NCBI GenBank assembly: GCA_003290165.1 | Contig: QNQO01006995.1 | Span: 53,417 to 117,416 of the forward strand | Source of the DNA: Berberis thunbergii | Lineage: Eukaryota > Streptophyta > Magnoliopsida > Ranunculales > Berberidaceae | Reading direction: 5' to 3' | DNA: 64,000 bases | In this document: positions 1-11,025 of the stretch, piece after piece | Numbering within the stretch: position 1 is the first letter of the stretch | Layout of the letters: each line of letters begins with the position of its first letter | Notes under the pieces: model-generated | Databases searched by the model: none | Seen by the model: the letters and a program-made list of their open reading frames with translations, nothing else | What the model was told of the DNA's origin: nothing | Translations under genes and position numbers: made by a program

Positions 1-800
1 ATGACGATGGTTTTGGTCTGCTCGAAGCCTAGAAAGTGTGAGCTTAGTCAGTGCTCATGTAGCCTGGTGAAAACGGCTTGTCAGGGATCATTGGCCTACT
101 ACAGACAATGATCACCGAACCCCCACCAAACGTTTGGTCAGAATGACTGATGATGATAATTGCTAGCTCGCTCTAATTCCTAGTCCACTACGATCGGATA
201 AAGATGGGTTAAAAATGGGAGCTTATTCAATGCTCATGTAGCCCGGTAAAGACGGCTTGCCAGGGACCACCATGGTCGGCGAAACCTGACCGCAGTTTAG
301 TCAGTCATAATTAGAAATAACAACCCCCAGTTCAATTAAGCCTATTCTATGAATAACAAATAAAGACAAGTCAAAAGTTAGGTCAGAGTTCTCAAAGCTC
401 AACTCAGATGACTCGCAAAGACTATTGTTCAATCATCTACAAGGGTGCAAGCGCTGAGGGCATAATCTAACTACTACACTTACAACAACAACTACAAATG
501 TTGGTCCAACAGACAACCAAACAATCAGACAGAGGATGTAATACAGTTCCCGATATCTAAAAAGAAGTCTGACCAGAAGTGCACAAACTATTGCAGCACA
601 AGAAGTCAGAGCTCAGCGGATCAACCATATAGGTACCTATCGTAACAAAGCTTCTTGTCTGACAATTAATAAGAAAAATCAGGAAAAACAAAGGAAGATA
701 GAAAGTGCAAAGTATTATTTATTTGCAAACTTGAGTACAAGATTCACCCTCATCAGGAGGAGAGTCAAGTACAACAGAACTAGACTTAGCAGGGGAAGAA
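1..800 (+). repeat. Internal non-coding part of a Tat-lineage Ty3/gypsy element
   Basis: No coding sequence is supported here. The stretch precedes the antisense ORF and 3' LTR of the same element, so it is the spacer expected between pol and the antisense ORF in Tat elements. It contains two imperfect direct copies of a 47-bp motif at 41-87 and 220-266 (shared core GCTCATGTAGCC followed by ACGGCTTG), 179 bp apart. The element continues beyond the left edge of the window, so its pol genes are not seen. Confidence 0.5.
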
Positions 801-2400
801 GCAGGAGACACATCTATAATTGTTGCCTCTCGTCCCCCTCATCGGGGTTGCCTTCTTCTACAGACTAATCAAAGGTCGCTCCAAACTCTACATATGCAAT
901 ATCTTTATAATAAGAGAGATCCCAGTCGGGGTGCTCCTCCTTCATCAGATGCAACAACTCTAGCCTTCCATGAACGACTATGCTAAATTCAAATGTTCCC
1001 TAGGCCTTGAGAAACTTCTCTTTGCACCATCGAGACTCAGCAAGCTTCTGCTTCACTTGCTCCAACTTACCCGACAAGATATCATTCTTGGACTGCTCAA
1101 CATTGAGCTTATCATTGGCGATATTCCGTTCATTTTACGCCAGTTGAAACTGCTCTTCAGCAGTCTGCACACTCTTGGCATGAAACTCAGCATTAGCTTC
1201 CAGCTGCTGACGTCAAACAGTTCATTATGACTCCTTCATAGCCTCCTCAGTGTCCACAGCATGTAGTCCAGCCTACACTCCAGCCATAGAACAACGAGCA
1301 GGCTGCAAGTCATGATGGACAAGTTTCAACTCATTCTCGAACCAATCCTTCGCAGACACTGCTCCTGCCAAGTTGGTCTCAAGCACCTCCAAGCAAGCCT
1401 TCTGAGCTTTCGATCCAATAGACCTAGACTCCGCTCTAGTGTCTGAGAAAGATTTGAGTTGCTTCCAAAAAATCAATCTTGTGAAGAGCGTCTGAGTATG
1501 ACTTCTGTAAGTTTGCAAAGACATGCTTCATGGTATACACTCTGTCATGAGTAGCCTCAACTTCAATTCCAGATGTGGCCACTTGGTTTAGATATAACAT
1601 CCCCAGCACAAGCCGTTTCTGCCCTTTATCTAAACGTTCTCCTAGCGTCTCTCCCACTAGCTCCGGAACATAGTTTGCCAGCATGTGCCAGTGAGCCCTT
1701 GGCTTAATGACTTCCTCTACCTCCAGACGAGGCATGTCGCAGAATGCATCCAAAGTTGCTTTATCTTCAACAATAAGAGGCGAAGTAAAAAATCTCCATG
1801 CAAAAATCAAAACAGGTCAATCTAACATGTAGTTAATACAAGCAAGACCATAAAAGGAATCAACTTACTCAGTGGTCTAAATTCACACTTGATGGGACGA
1901 CCAGCAAGCCCAAAATATGTTGAGTCCGTCGAAGCCATGGAACAAAATTTCTACCATGATTTAAAATCATCAGGTAGTTTGCCGAAGCAATTCGGCAATG
2001 TCAGCACACACACACAACATTCTCGTTTATCCAAGAGAAGTGAGCAATTTCATTGCCCATGAAGACACTCGGACACCAGTGTCCTTAGCTCTAATTAGAA
2101 TTGCAATGAAATTCCTATACCAGTTCGGCACAAGTTGAGCTGGTGCAATGAAGAGGTACACCAGGAACTCCCAAATATCCTTGATGACAGGAAAAGGGAC
2201 ATCCGATTGAAGCATACCTCAGTAAAGACAGATAAACCCATTCAGAGGGTACAATGGCGTCAGATCAACACCTAGAGGGCAGAGAACTAGATCATCAAGA
2301 ATCCCATATGTCTTATAGAAGCCTTCCAGATCAGATTCAGAGAGCAACCTCTCCTCAAAAAACTTATGGCCATTGACGAATAGTTCATTAGAAACCTAAT
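800..2400 (-). pseudogene. Antisense extra ORF of a Tat-type retrotransposon (putative gypsy type transposon domain), decayed
   Basis: Read on the minus strand, 2,350-2,030 encodes a broken stretch containing LEGFYKTYGILDDLVLCPLG and, after a stop at about 2,218, IAPAQLVPNWYRN. This matches the plant 'putative gypsy type transposon' domain (Transposase_28 type), whose hallmark is a GIAPxQLxPNxWR-like segment. The C-terminal half (1,810-1,436 and 1,260-850) is in other frames and contains a charged coiled-coil-like segment, then a GRLELLHLMKEEHPDWDLS motif. Such an ORF lying antisense between pol and the 3' LTR is known in Tat-lineage elements. Several stops and frame changes make it a pseudogene. 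The domain assignment is fairly sure; the N-terminal limit is not. Confidence 0.6.
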
Positions 2401-2713
2401 TTCGGCCCGCCATGAGAGAAAGTACAAGCTTTCGAATACGGAGGTTGAGAAATTAAAGTCAAAAGCGCAACAGACAATACAACAAAACAGAATCTCTGAG
2501 ATCAAAAGAGTAGGTGAGCTATGCTCCACAGGCAGGAGATCTACATTGAAAGTTGAGCTCTCACCTTTCCTGCTTTTAAGCTGGCGAACGCATAATAAAT
2601 GCAATTAGCCGCTCGAGAAAATCACTTAGACTCAATCATCATGACTACACAACTGCTCCATGAAATGATCTAGTGGATCGATAAGATGACCTATTAACTT
2701 GGGCAGGAGTAGC

Positions 2714-3127
2714 TAATGATACATCAAACCGTCCTCTGATCAGCACCGTACACGTGTCATGATAATATCGACTATAGAACAAAGCAGGCCCGATTGCACT
2801 CTCAATTCAGCGAGGCCCAAACAACAATAATCCCATCATTGGTAGAATCCAGACAGTCGGGTCCAAGTTGCAATGAGCTAGTAAGCCTACATGTCACGCG
2901 GTCAAGCCCAATTCTTGTAAGACCTCTAAGGCAAATGTCTGAGAGATCTACCCAAAACAGGAAGGCCATAAACACATTGGATTTGACTAGAAAACATATA
3001 TTAGAGTATAAGTCTCAAAAAAACTTCCTTGCATGGACAACACTCAGAAAGGAAAACCTCTCCCACGGATCTAGGAGCACAAGTCGTGTAGGGAAGCTAT
3101 CCCATGCTCCTAAACAGGAAAGGATCT
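2714..3127 (+). mobile_element. Tat-type 3' LTR, left part (split by the Athila insertion)
   Basis: This segment together with 18,471-18,730 forms one LTR of about 670 bp. Both parts match, in order, the reverse complement of the LTR at 50,342-51,121: the start (TGATACATC, then CCGTACACGTGTCATGAT), a middle block (GATCTAGGAGCACAAG) and the end block. The plus orientation puts the element body to the left, outside the window. The expected TG start appears as TA at 2,714 or TG at 2,717. Confidence 0.7.
3123..3127. repeat. Target site duplication GATCT (left) of the Athila-like element
   Basis: GATCT directly precedes the LTR start TGATAGG. The same five bases directly follow the LTR end GCATCA at 18,466-18,470. 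Five-base duplications are normal for Ty3/gypsy integration, so this pair fixes both ends of the element. Confidence 0.9.
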
Positions 3128-3340
3128 TGATAGGAGCATAATTATGCTATTTTAGTACTATATTTCTATATGTAATTTTGGCTATAACTTGTTCATTATG
3201 GTACTAATTGTTATTTTTGTGTTTGTGTAGGTTTCCAATTACAAGATTCCAAAATAGAAGCTGAGTGAAGAAAATTGACAATTCAGAAATACTGATTGCA
3301 AAAGGACGCCACACAAAGAAGGAAACCGAGAAGAAAACAA

Positions 3341-3350
3341 TTATAAAAGG
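3341..3350 (+). promoter_or_regulatory. TATA-like box in Athila LTR
   Basis: TTATAAAAGG lies 213 bp into the LTR, ahead of a CT-rich leader. Position and composition suit the U3/R promoter of the retrotransposon; no transcript evidence is available. Confidence 0.4.
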
Positions 3351-5640
3351 TACAATGCCTGTTTTGGAGAGATCACCCATCCATAGCCTCCTCACGCTTG
3401 GAACCACATCAAGCCACCCCATCCTTTCATATCAGACCATCACCCCCTCTCGCAAACCTAGCCACCATCTTCATCACCAACATCACCGTTTACCCTCATG
3501 CAGCCACACAACCATACCTCCTTACCTCTCTTCATCACCTCACTCCAAATCTCTGTCTCCCGCGCAGTCTCTCTTCAATCCAAAAGTTGACATCATCCTT
3601 CATTGTCTATCCACTCATTATCACTTCATCTTTCTCACTTTCTCGTCGCACACACACCGCACAATCGCACTGTCGCCAGCATCTTCTTCCGTCCATTTCT
3701 CTCCCTTGTCTTCCCCTTTTCTTTCACACTGATATTCCTTCAATTTACAACCAAGAAGAAGAAGAGATTTTAGTTTCTTCAGTTCACTATCCACACTCCA
3801 TCATTCATTCTCTACCACCACACACAGGTGACATCGTTTCTTCTCATCTCTTTACATATCATCTATTTTACTTATTTTTAGTTTGATAATTACTTATGTA
3901 TTTCTATTTAAACATAATTAATATGTCTAACTAAATTCCCTTTTAGCTATGGGTGGATTCGAAACCTCGAACATGTGTTTTATGAATTAATTGAATACTT
4001 TGCTTTAGCTAAGGATTTTGGGGTAGATTTTGCTTTATCTAATGATTTTGGGATCATGAATACTTTTTATAATAAGATGGAAGATCACTTGGTGACCTTT
4101 GGAGTAGTCGCAATAGAAGTCAAATTGATTGTTTTATTGTTAGGAGACACGATTTGGGTAGGTATAAAAATTGTAAGGTTATACCAGGGGAGTGTTTGAC
4201 AAACCAACATAGGCTGTTAGTCCTCGATGTTTGTCTTAAGAGTAGGGGTCATATTGCTAAAGAACAGGTTAGACTAAGAATTAAATGGTGGACCTTACAG
4301 GGAGATGTGTGCCAAAAATTTAGAAAGAAAATTTTGGGTGGCCAGTCAGTTTCAGAGGGTTGGGAGAATCTAAAAACCAAAGGATAGGACTAGTAGCACA
4401 GATCTTTTTGAACATTTGGCAAAATTAATAAGAAGATGTGTGAAGGAAGAGTTAAGAAATGCCTAAAGAGGTGGTGTATATGATAGGAAACATGGTGGTG
4501 GAACACTGATGTGGAACAAACCATTGCGGAAAAGAAAAGTTGCTTTAACGAGTGGCAAAGAGATAAATGCATAGAGTCTTATGAGCTATATAATCAAGTT
4601 AAGAAGTTGAGTAGTAAAGCAGTAGGGGAAGCTAAGAAGGGATCATCTGATGATCTGTATAATAGGCTAGGTACAAAGGAAGGGGAGGGGGATACTTTCA
4701 AGATAGCTAAAGCTAGAGAACAAAAAACTAGGGATTTTAGTCAAGTTAAGTGTGTTAAGCATGAGGATGGAAAAGTTTTAATGCAGGATAAAACTATTTT
4801 AGATAGATGGAAAGATTACTTTTGGAACCTACTCAATGGAACACATGTAGGGGAGTTAAACTAGAAGGGGTATGCTTCACAAGAAGGGAGACATCGTGTG
4901 TTCCATCGCAGAGTTAGTGCCACAGACGTGAGAGAAGCTTTAAAAAGAATGAAGACAAGGAAGGCAGTTGGACCGGATAATATACCAATTGAAGCAGGAA
5001 AATGTCTGGGAGAAGTTGGGATTCAATGGCCAATTAAGCTCTTTAATAGGATTTTGAAAACTAGAAAAATGCCAAATTCATGGAGGCATAGAATATTGGT
5101 ACCAATTTATAAGAACAAAGGGGATGTTCAGAATTGCTCAAACTATAGAGGGATAAAACTTATGAGTCATACGATGAAACTTTGGGAGAGGGTTATAGAA
5201 CGAAGACTTAGGAGTTTAACCATGGTTTCGGAGAGTCAATTTTGAGTTATGCTGGGGAGGTCTACTATGAAGGCCATCTTTCTGCTTACGCAAATTATAG
5301 AAAAATATTGAGAGGAATGTAAGAGTTTGCATATGGTTTTTATTGATTTGGAAAAAGCTTACGATAGGGTCCCGAGGGAGTTAATTTGGTGGGTGTTTGA
5401 AAGGAAGAAAATGTCTCAATGTTATGTCGATATCATTAAGGATATGTATGAAGGGGCTATAACAAGTGTTCGCTCAATGGGTGGAATATCTAGTGTCAGT
5501 AGGACTACATCAAAGGTCGGCCTTAAGTCCATATCTCTTTTATTTGGTCATGGATGAGTTGACGAGACATTTGCAAGAAGATGTACCTTGGTGCATGTTA
5601 TTTGTAAGTGATATTATCTTAATTGATGAGACTAGTGAAG

Positions 5641-5648
5641 GTTTAGGC
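5641..5648. repeat. SINE target site duplication GTTTAGGC (left; right copy 6,036-6,043)
   Basis: GTTTAGGC occurs directly on both sides of the SINE. Removing the SINE and one copy rejoins the LINE open reading, so this is a duplication made at insertion. Confidence 0.75.
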
Positions 5649-6035
5649 ATCCACCAATTGTAGCTCAATTGGTCGGACATCCATTCGCCTTGTAAGATGT
5701 CGCGGGTTCGAGACTCACCAGTTAGGATTTTGTGAGTTTTCGTTCGATTATTAGGAGCACATTTGCTCCGTCGTTGATAAGCCTTCGGGTATTGAATGCA
5801 GCTAGCTTAGATGGACTAGATCAGAGTGAAGCGAAAGCGAGTCTTCATGCAAGGTGGAGGCGATGGACCAGAGCGAAAATAAGTCTCTATGCGAAATGGA
5901 GGCGACGAGGATATTAAGTGACAACAATATTGTAGCCTTCGGGCCTGGTTTGGTTAACCCTATAGGGTCAGCCATGTAGCCTTTGGGCATGGATTAATAA
6001 ATAAATAAAAATGGTCAATGACTCAATAAAAAAAT
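5649..6035 (+). mobile_element. tRNA-derived SINE inserted in the RTE LINE
   Basis: Near its 5' end is an A-box-like TAGCTCAATTGG (5,661-5,672). A B-box-like GGGTTCGAGACTC follows about 30 bp later, the internal RNA polymerase III promoter pair of a tRNA-type SINE. The 387-bp element ends in an A-rich AATAAATAAATAAAAATGG region and a second A-run. It is flanked by GTTTAGGC at 5,641-5,648 and 6,036-6,043, and the LINE reading (…DETSEGLG / QKLDCW…) resumes after the right copy, which confirms a clean insertion. Confidence 0.8.
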
Positions 6036-7534
6036 GTTTAGGCCAAAAATTAGATTGTTGGTAGGAGGCTTTAGAGAGTAAGGGTTTTAGAATTAGTCGT
6101 TCGAAGACGAAGTATCTAGTGTGCAACTTTGGTTGTGAATCATGAGGGAGGAGTAATGCAATTGAGATTGAAGGTGTGGAGGTCCCAGAGTGTGAGGCTT
6201 TTCGATATCTAGGATCCATAATTCAAAATATTGGGGCTATTGGAGAAGATGTAGACCATAGGATTAAAGCTAGTTGGCTGAAATGGAGAATGACGTCAGG
6301 AGTATTATGCGATAATAGGATGCCTGCAAGGCTAAAAGGGAAATGCTATAAGACAATTGTTCGACCAGCCATACTATACAGTTCAAAATGTTGGGCTACT
6401 ACGGGACAACATACACATTGGATGGCAGTAGCAGAAATGCGTATGTTAAGGTGGATGTATGGTAAGACCGGTAAGGATAAAATTAGGTTTGAAAGAATTA
6501 GGAGATACTTAGGTGTAGCGCCCATAGAGGAAAAAATTATATAAAGGCGTTTAACTTGGTTTGGTCACGTACGGAAGAGACCAAGCACGGTGCCGATTAG
6601 AAAATGTTTAGATTGGCAAGTTAATGGAGGGTGTAGACGGAGGGGATGACCATGGAAAACATGGATGAAAGGGGTGAATGAAGACATCATTGAGCTTGGA
6701 TTATGAAAGGATTTGTGGGAAGATCGCATTGCTTGGAGAACCAAAATTCATGTAGCCGACCCGAAAAATATTGGGAATGGGCTTTAATGATGATGATGAT
6801 GATGAATCTTCCTTACTAATTAGTGATTGTGTTTTGCTTAAATGCATTATAGAGATTTTTTTCTTTGTATGTTTGTTAAGGTGGCCAACTTAGTAAGCAT
6901 GCTAGGATCTAGGGCGAGAATACAAGAGAATTTCACCAAATCGTTATAATCGTGTACTCACAAGTAGTGAATACCAAGGAACATTGGTAAGGTTAAGTAA
7001 AAACCTAGGTAAGAACAAGATGCTGATCATACTTGTGATTGCCTAGTCAGTGTTCATATTTTCCACAAAAATTAATGATCTTAGATTTCTATCTAACTTG
7101 CGATTCCTGATTAGATAGCATGATAAGAATAGTTTGAAAGTGTTGCTAAGTTTAATTCAAGGAACTTGGGAAAATAATAAGACTAATGCAATGTTGATCA
7201 CTGTTAATCTTGAGCATTGTCTTTCACGAGTTAGCAAGTGATTATTGAAGATTGATTTATGAGCATATGTTTGGTGTGTGGAGATAAACCCTTAGCTATT
7301 TTCTCATCTTTGCCATCCTTATAGTTCTATTATCTTTTTAATATTTTTCTTAGTTTAAATTATAAAAATTCAATCCCCCAATATTTTCTTAATTAGGTTG
7401 TTAGTTATTTTTTAGTTATTCTTAATGTTAGTTAGCAAGCCCTCTAATCCTCAGTCTAGAACAATCCCTATTTAGTCTATACTGCAATCACAAAATAGGG
7501 TATTAAGTTGTGTGCTACCAAAATAGCGTATCAA

Positions 7535-7555
7535 TTTTGGCGCCGTTGTTGGGGA
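7535..7555 (+). other. Primer-binding region of the Athila-like element
   Basis: Directly after the 5' LTR end (TATCA) comes ATTTTGGCGCCGTTGTTGGGG. A TGGCGCCGTTGxxGGGGA box at this place is the usual primer-site signature of Athila elements. The matching tRNA was not determined. Confidence 0.6.
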
Positions 7556-7785
7556 TTAGTAAATTGCTAATTACCTCATTATATTTTTTTATTAACTTTT
7601 ATTTTTATTTTTATTGATTTTTGTTTTTTCTGTCTTTATCTCAGGTACTAGTTCATGCACAATTGGAAATCCAGCGAGAACTTATTAGAGTAAGATTCAG
7701 AGTCCAAGAAAACATTTAGAAGATGAAGGAAAGAAAAAAAAAGTCACAAACATCTAGCTCTGAACCTGAATCAGAAGAGCTCAAC

Positions 7786-8835
7786 ATGGCAGACAATAGA
7801 TCTATTAAAGAACTTTCAGCATCCACATTGGACAATGCCGCACCCCTGTGCATTCAATATCCAACAGCAGCGCATGGCAAAACATAGTCATTTGAGCTGA
7901 AATCCAGCCTACTTTACCATATTCCAAAGTATCATGGTACTTCTATGGAAGATCCAAATAAACATTTAAAGGAATATGAAGTTGTATGCTCCAGTATGAT
8001 GCCAATAACAGTAGATGAAAATATCTTGAAGCTGAGAGCATTTCCCTTTTCTCTTACTGATAGGGCTAAGGATTGGCTTTATGAACTACCTTCCGGAACA
8101 ATATACTCTAAGGATAGCATGAAAAAGGTGTTTCTAGAGAAATTCTTCTCAACTTCAAAAATCATCTATTGAGAAAGAAAATCTGTGGTATTCAGCAAGG
8201 TCTAGGATAATCATATCCAGCTTACGATGAGCGCTTCCAAACTCTCATAGCATCGTGTCCACAACATCAGGTGAAAGTGGAGCTCCTGATTCAATATTTT
8301 TATGATTGATTGCTTCATCTTGAGCAACAGATGTTAGATGCAGTGGCAGGAAGAAATTTGGTTGATAAAACTCTATTAGTAGTGAAGACTTTGATTGTAA
8401 ACCAAGACTTAAACGTCTAACAGTATGAAAGAATTGGAAAGCTTTCACGCCAGGTCCATGTGGTGAGTATTAATTCTAGTTTGGAAGCTCAAATTGCTAA
8501 TATCACTTCACTTGTGACTCGAGCTCTAGGGAAGCTGAATGTGCTAGGAGTTGCACAAGTTTGTGGCGTGTGCACTAAGCCTGGACATCCATATGACCAA
8601 TGTCTTCAGCTGATTGAGAATGGAGGTTGGGAGAATGTTACTGCAGTAGGTTTTCAGGGACAAAATCACTATAGGGATAACCCTTATTCTAACACTTACA
8701 ATGAAGGTTTGAGAAATCATCCCAGCTTTGGATGGAGAAATTCGAAACAACCTCAACAACAAACTTCGAATCGACCACCCCCGGGTTTCAGCACAATTCA
8801 GGCATGCCCCTTAATTATAATGAGATTTTGAAATC
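7786..8835 (+). pseudogene. Athila-like gag (capsid and zinc knuckle), broken
   Basis: 7,945-8,172 encodes a capsid segment with EDPNKHLKEYEVVCSSM and FPFSLTDRAKDWLYELPSG, the retrotransposon gag core of Athila. After a stop the capsid reading continues brokenly to 8,450. 8,460-8,831 encodes the nucleocapsid part with a perfect CX2CX4HX4C knuckle (CGVCTKPGHPYDQC) and an NPYSNTYNEGLRNHPSFGW-like segment. The product would package the element RNA. At least two stops and frame changes make it non-functional. Confidence 0.75.
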
Positions 8836-9164
8836 GTTAACTATTTCTCAGCAAGACCAATCAAAAGATATAACAGATTTAAAGCTACAAATGGGATAGA
8901 TAGCTGAGTTTATTGGACAAATTCGTGAGCAAGGAAAACTTTCAAGTTCTACCATTCAAAATCCGAAATGCGGGTTTGAAACCGCAAAAACAATTACATT
9001 GAGAAGTGGTAGACAAATTGAGAATGAGCCAATAGTCCCTAAACAGAGCCGAAATAGGGAATCTGAGTTACAGAAGGATGATCCAGCTATCGTTGAGACA
9101 CCAGAGCTCCAAGGTAAGAAGGTGAGCATTACAAATTAAATTTCTGCTAATTTTTCTCCACCTT

Positions 9165-9866
9165 TTGTGCATTTTCCCAAGTATGTTTGCAAAATCTAGC
9201 AAAGATGAACAGGATAAGGAAATCTTGGAAACTTTTCAAAAAGTCCAAGTCAATATTCCGCTTCTTGATGCTATTAAGCAAGTGCCTAAGTATGCAAAAT
9301 TTTTGAAGGAGATTTGCACAACAAAGGGACGACTTCATGACGGAGAGGTAATTAAGGTGAGTGAAAATGTTTCCACAGTTCTTCAGAGAAAATTGTCGTC
9401 AAAGTGTAAGGATCTGGTTAGTTTCACTATCCCTTGTGCTATCAGTAATACTAAAATTGAAAATGCCATGCTAGACTTAGGTGCTTCAATTAATGTTATG
9501 TCGTATTCTATTTATCGATCTTTGAATCTCGGGAAGCTAAAAATGGATGGTGTTATTATTCAATTGGCTGACCGTTCTAATGCATATCCTCGAGGTTTGT
9601 TGGAAGATGTACTGGTGCAGGTTAACCATTTGATATTCCTAGAAGATTTCTATGTGCTTGAGATGGAAGATTCGGAATTTTCAGCACATTTGCCTCTTCT
9701 ATTAGGGCGCCTCTTAATGAAAACTGCAAGGAAAAACATTCATGTGCATGTGGGGAACCTATCCATTGATGGCGATGTGATTGGCTTCAACATCTTTGAA
9801 GCCACGACGTATTCTACTAAAAATCATTCTAGTTCTTCTATTAATGTGATTGACAATTTGGCCTAG
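9165..9866 (+). pseudogene. Athila-like gag C-terminus and aspartic protease
   Basis: This 233-codon open stretch encodes IPLLDAIKQVPKYAKFLKE, the conserved peptide that precedes the protease in Athila. The protease fold follows, with active site MLDLGASINVMSYSIY and the flap and C-terminal LLGRLLMKTA. DLGAS at the catalytic position is the usual Athila variant. This block is uninterrupted, but the following RT, RNase H and integrase are deleted, so the polyprotein ends at 9,866. Confidence 0.75.
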
Positions 9867-10089
9867 AAATCGTCAGACGTCATAAATGAGGATGAACTTG
9901 AGACCACCATTACTACTGCCATTGGATATGAAAGCAATAGAGTTCCTTATGACACAAAGAAGCAAAAAAATTACAGTTGAATGAACACAAAAATATTCAG
10001 GATGAGGCCTATGAAAGTAAAAACAATTACAAGGAAAACACCATAGTTTTTCAGGATCAGATGATCCGTGGTAATACTTTGTCGTTGGA

Positions 10090-10323
10090 ATGGAAGTCTT
10101 GTTTTCCCAATCATGTCTTAGAACTGGTAAGTTACGTTCTGAATGGGTTGGTCATTTTATTGTTACTAATGTTTTTCCCAATGGTGCTATACAGATTAAG
10201 AGTGTCACAACCGGTAAGGAGTTTAAAGTGAAACATCGTCGACTTAAGCCCTATTATGAGTCATTTGTGGAGCATGACATGGAGGACGTATCACTCCATG
10301 TTCCCACTTATTCTGAGGATTAA
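10090..10323 (+). pseudogene. Athila-like integrase C-terminus remnant
   Basis: The frame encodes KLRSEWVGHFIVTNVFPNGA and FKVKHRRLKPYYE, which is the C-terminal DNA-binding end of Athila integrase. The catalytic DDE core and the whole RT are absent upstream. This piece shows that an internal deletion removed about 3 kb of pol, rather than the element ending after the protease. Confidence 0.65.
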
Positions 10324-11025
10324 TAGGAGATACCATCAGGCTGCACGACATTAAAACAAGCGCTTCTTGGAAGGCAACCCAATCAAATTTGCTTTCTCTA
10401 TCCCTTTTTTTCGTTAGTTTTGCTTTTGTTTGTTAGTAGTTTATTTTTTTGCTTTTAAATCTTTCATTTAATGTGCTATAATCTATTAGCATTGAGGACA
10501 ATGTTAGGTTTAAGTGTAGGGGGAACAACGTTGTTTTTAGTTGGAAATTTTTTTTTAAAAAAATCTTAAAGTGTTAGTCCATTAAAAAAAATGGTTTTTG
10601 TTTTCTTTGTTGGTATTAATGTTATAAAAAAATTATAGTTGTTTAGAGTCTTAGGATACTTTCCAACACAATGATGAGATTTGGTTTTTAATTGCACGAC
10701 TTTAAGGTGATTTATAAGCATGAGCTAAGATTAATGCTTATTCATGACTATCATATGCAAATTCACATGTAATCAAATTAGTAATTGGTACTCATAGCAT
10801 GCTTAATTGAATTTAACTCATTATAACCCATATGAGAGTTTTGAGCCTATTGTTCATTTGATTTTGAGCCTATTGGTACTCCTATTTATGTCTTGAACCA
10901 TGTGATTCCTTGCTAATGTCTATAATACCATTTCTTTAAGCCCTTTGTTATTTCCATATTCGTTATTTCTCTTCCCATGACCCTTAGCCTCATTATAATC
11001 TTGTAGTCACAATTGGTAAATATAT
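10324..11025 (+). other. Athila 3' non-coding region between pol and 3' LTR
   Basis: No gene is supported. The segment begins with GCGCTTCTTGGAAGGCAACCCAA, a pattern usual just after Athila pol, and contains GTGTAGGGGGAAC at about 10,516. The rest is AT-rich. No env-like ORF is visible. It joins directly to the middle of the 3' LTR at about 11,026, so the LTR start has been lost. Confidence 0.5.

Larger units (their letters stand above)
4154..6770 (+). pseudogene. RTE LINE reverse transcriptase polyprotein, inactivated
   Basis: Fragments in several frames follow the RTE order. They are a pre-RT linker (4,154-4,864, with RLRIKWWTL), fingers (4,898-5,245, with KAVGPDNIPIEAGKCLGEVG and NYRGIKLMSHTMKLWERVIE), palm (5,327-5,557, MVFIDLEKAYDRVPREL) and the catalytic block (5,540-5,660). 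The last part (6,060-6,544) has FRYLGSIIQ and CYKTIVRPAILYSSKCW. The catalytic motif, normally FADD, reads FVSD at about 5,600, so a catalytic aspartate is lost. Stops, frameshifts and the SINE also break it. The normal product makes cDNA from LINE RNA at a nicked target. Confidence 0.85.
4147..6808 (+). mobile_element. RTE-clade LINE, 5'-truncated, inserted in the Athila 5' LTR
   Basis: The element lacks its endonuclease domain and begins in the linker before the RT. It ends with GGGAATGGGCTTT-like sequence and a (ATG)n tail (ATGATGATGATGATGATGA near 6,790-6,808). RTE LINEs end in short tandem repeats rather than poly(A), which fits. It is interrupted by a SINE at 5,649-6,035. The left junction is set by loss of recognisable RTE sequence; no clear target duplication was found. 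Confidence 0.8.
3128..7533 (+). mobile_element. Athila-like 5' LTR (interrupted by RTE LINE 4,147-6,808)
   Basis: The LTR runs from TGATAGGAGCATAATTATGC to ATAGCGTATCA, just before the primer-binding region. Without the LINE it is about 1.75 kb, in the long range typical of Athila LTRs. Its last part (6,977-7,533) repeats at 11,026-11,523 plus 18,404-18,465, for example the shared block GGTAAGGTTAAGTAAAAACC. A TATA-like TTATAAAAGG at 3,341-3,350 is a plausible LTR promoter, followed by a CT-rich leader at 3,410-3,830 that gives long but meaningless ORFs. Confidence 0.8.

Noticed and set aside
3265..3886. Two overlapping open frames of 155 and 162 codons in the CT-rich leader
   Set aside because: Composition is H/S/P/L-rich from CT-rich DNA inside the Athila LTR; no family resemblance and no codon structure.
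5649..5720. A functional tRNA gene
   Set aside because: A and B boxes are present, but no tRNA cloverleaf or anticodon arm can be built, and the target duplication shows it is a SINE head.
4147..6840. Target site duplication for the RTE LINE
   Set aside because: GATTGTTTT-like words occur on both sides but do not abut the element ends.
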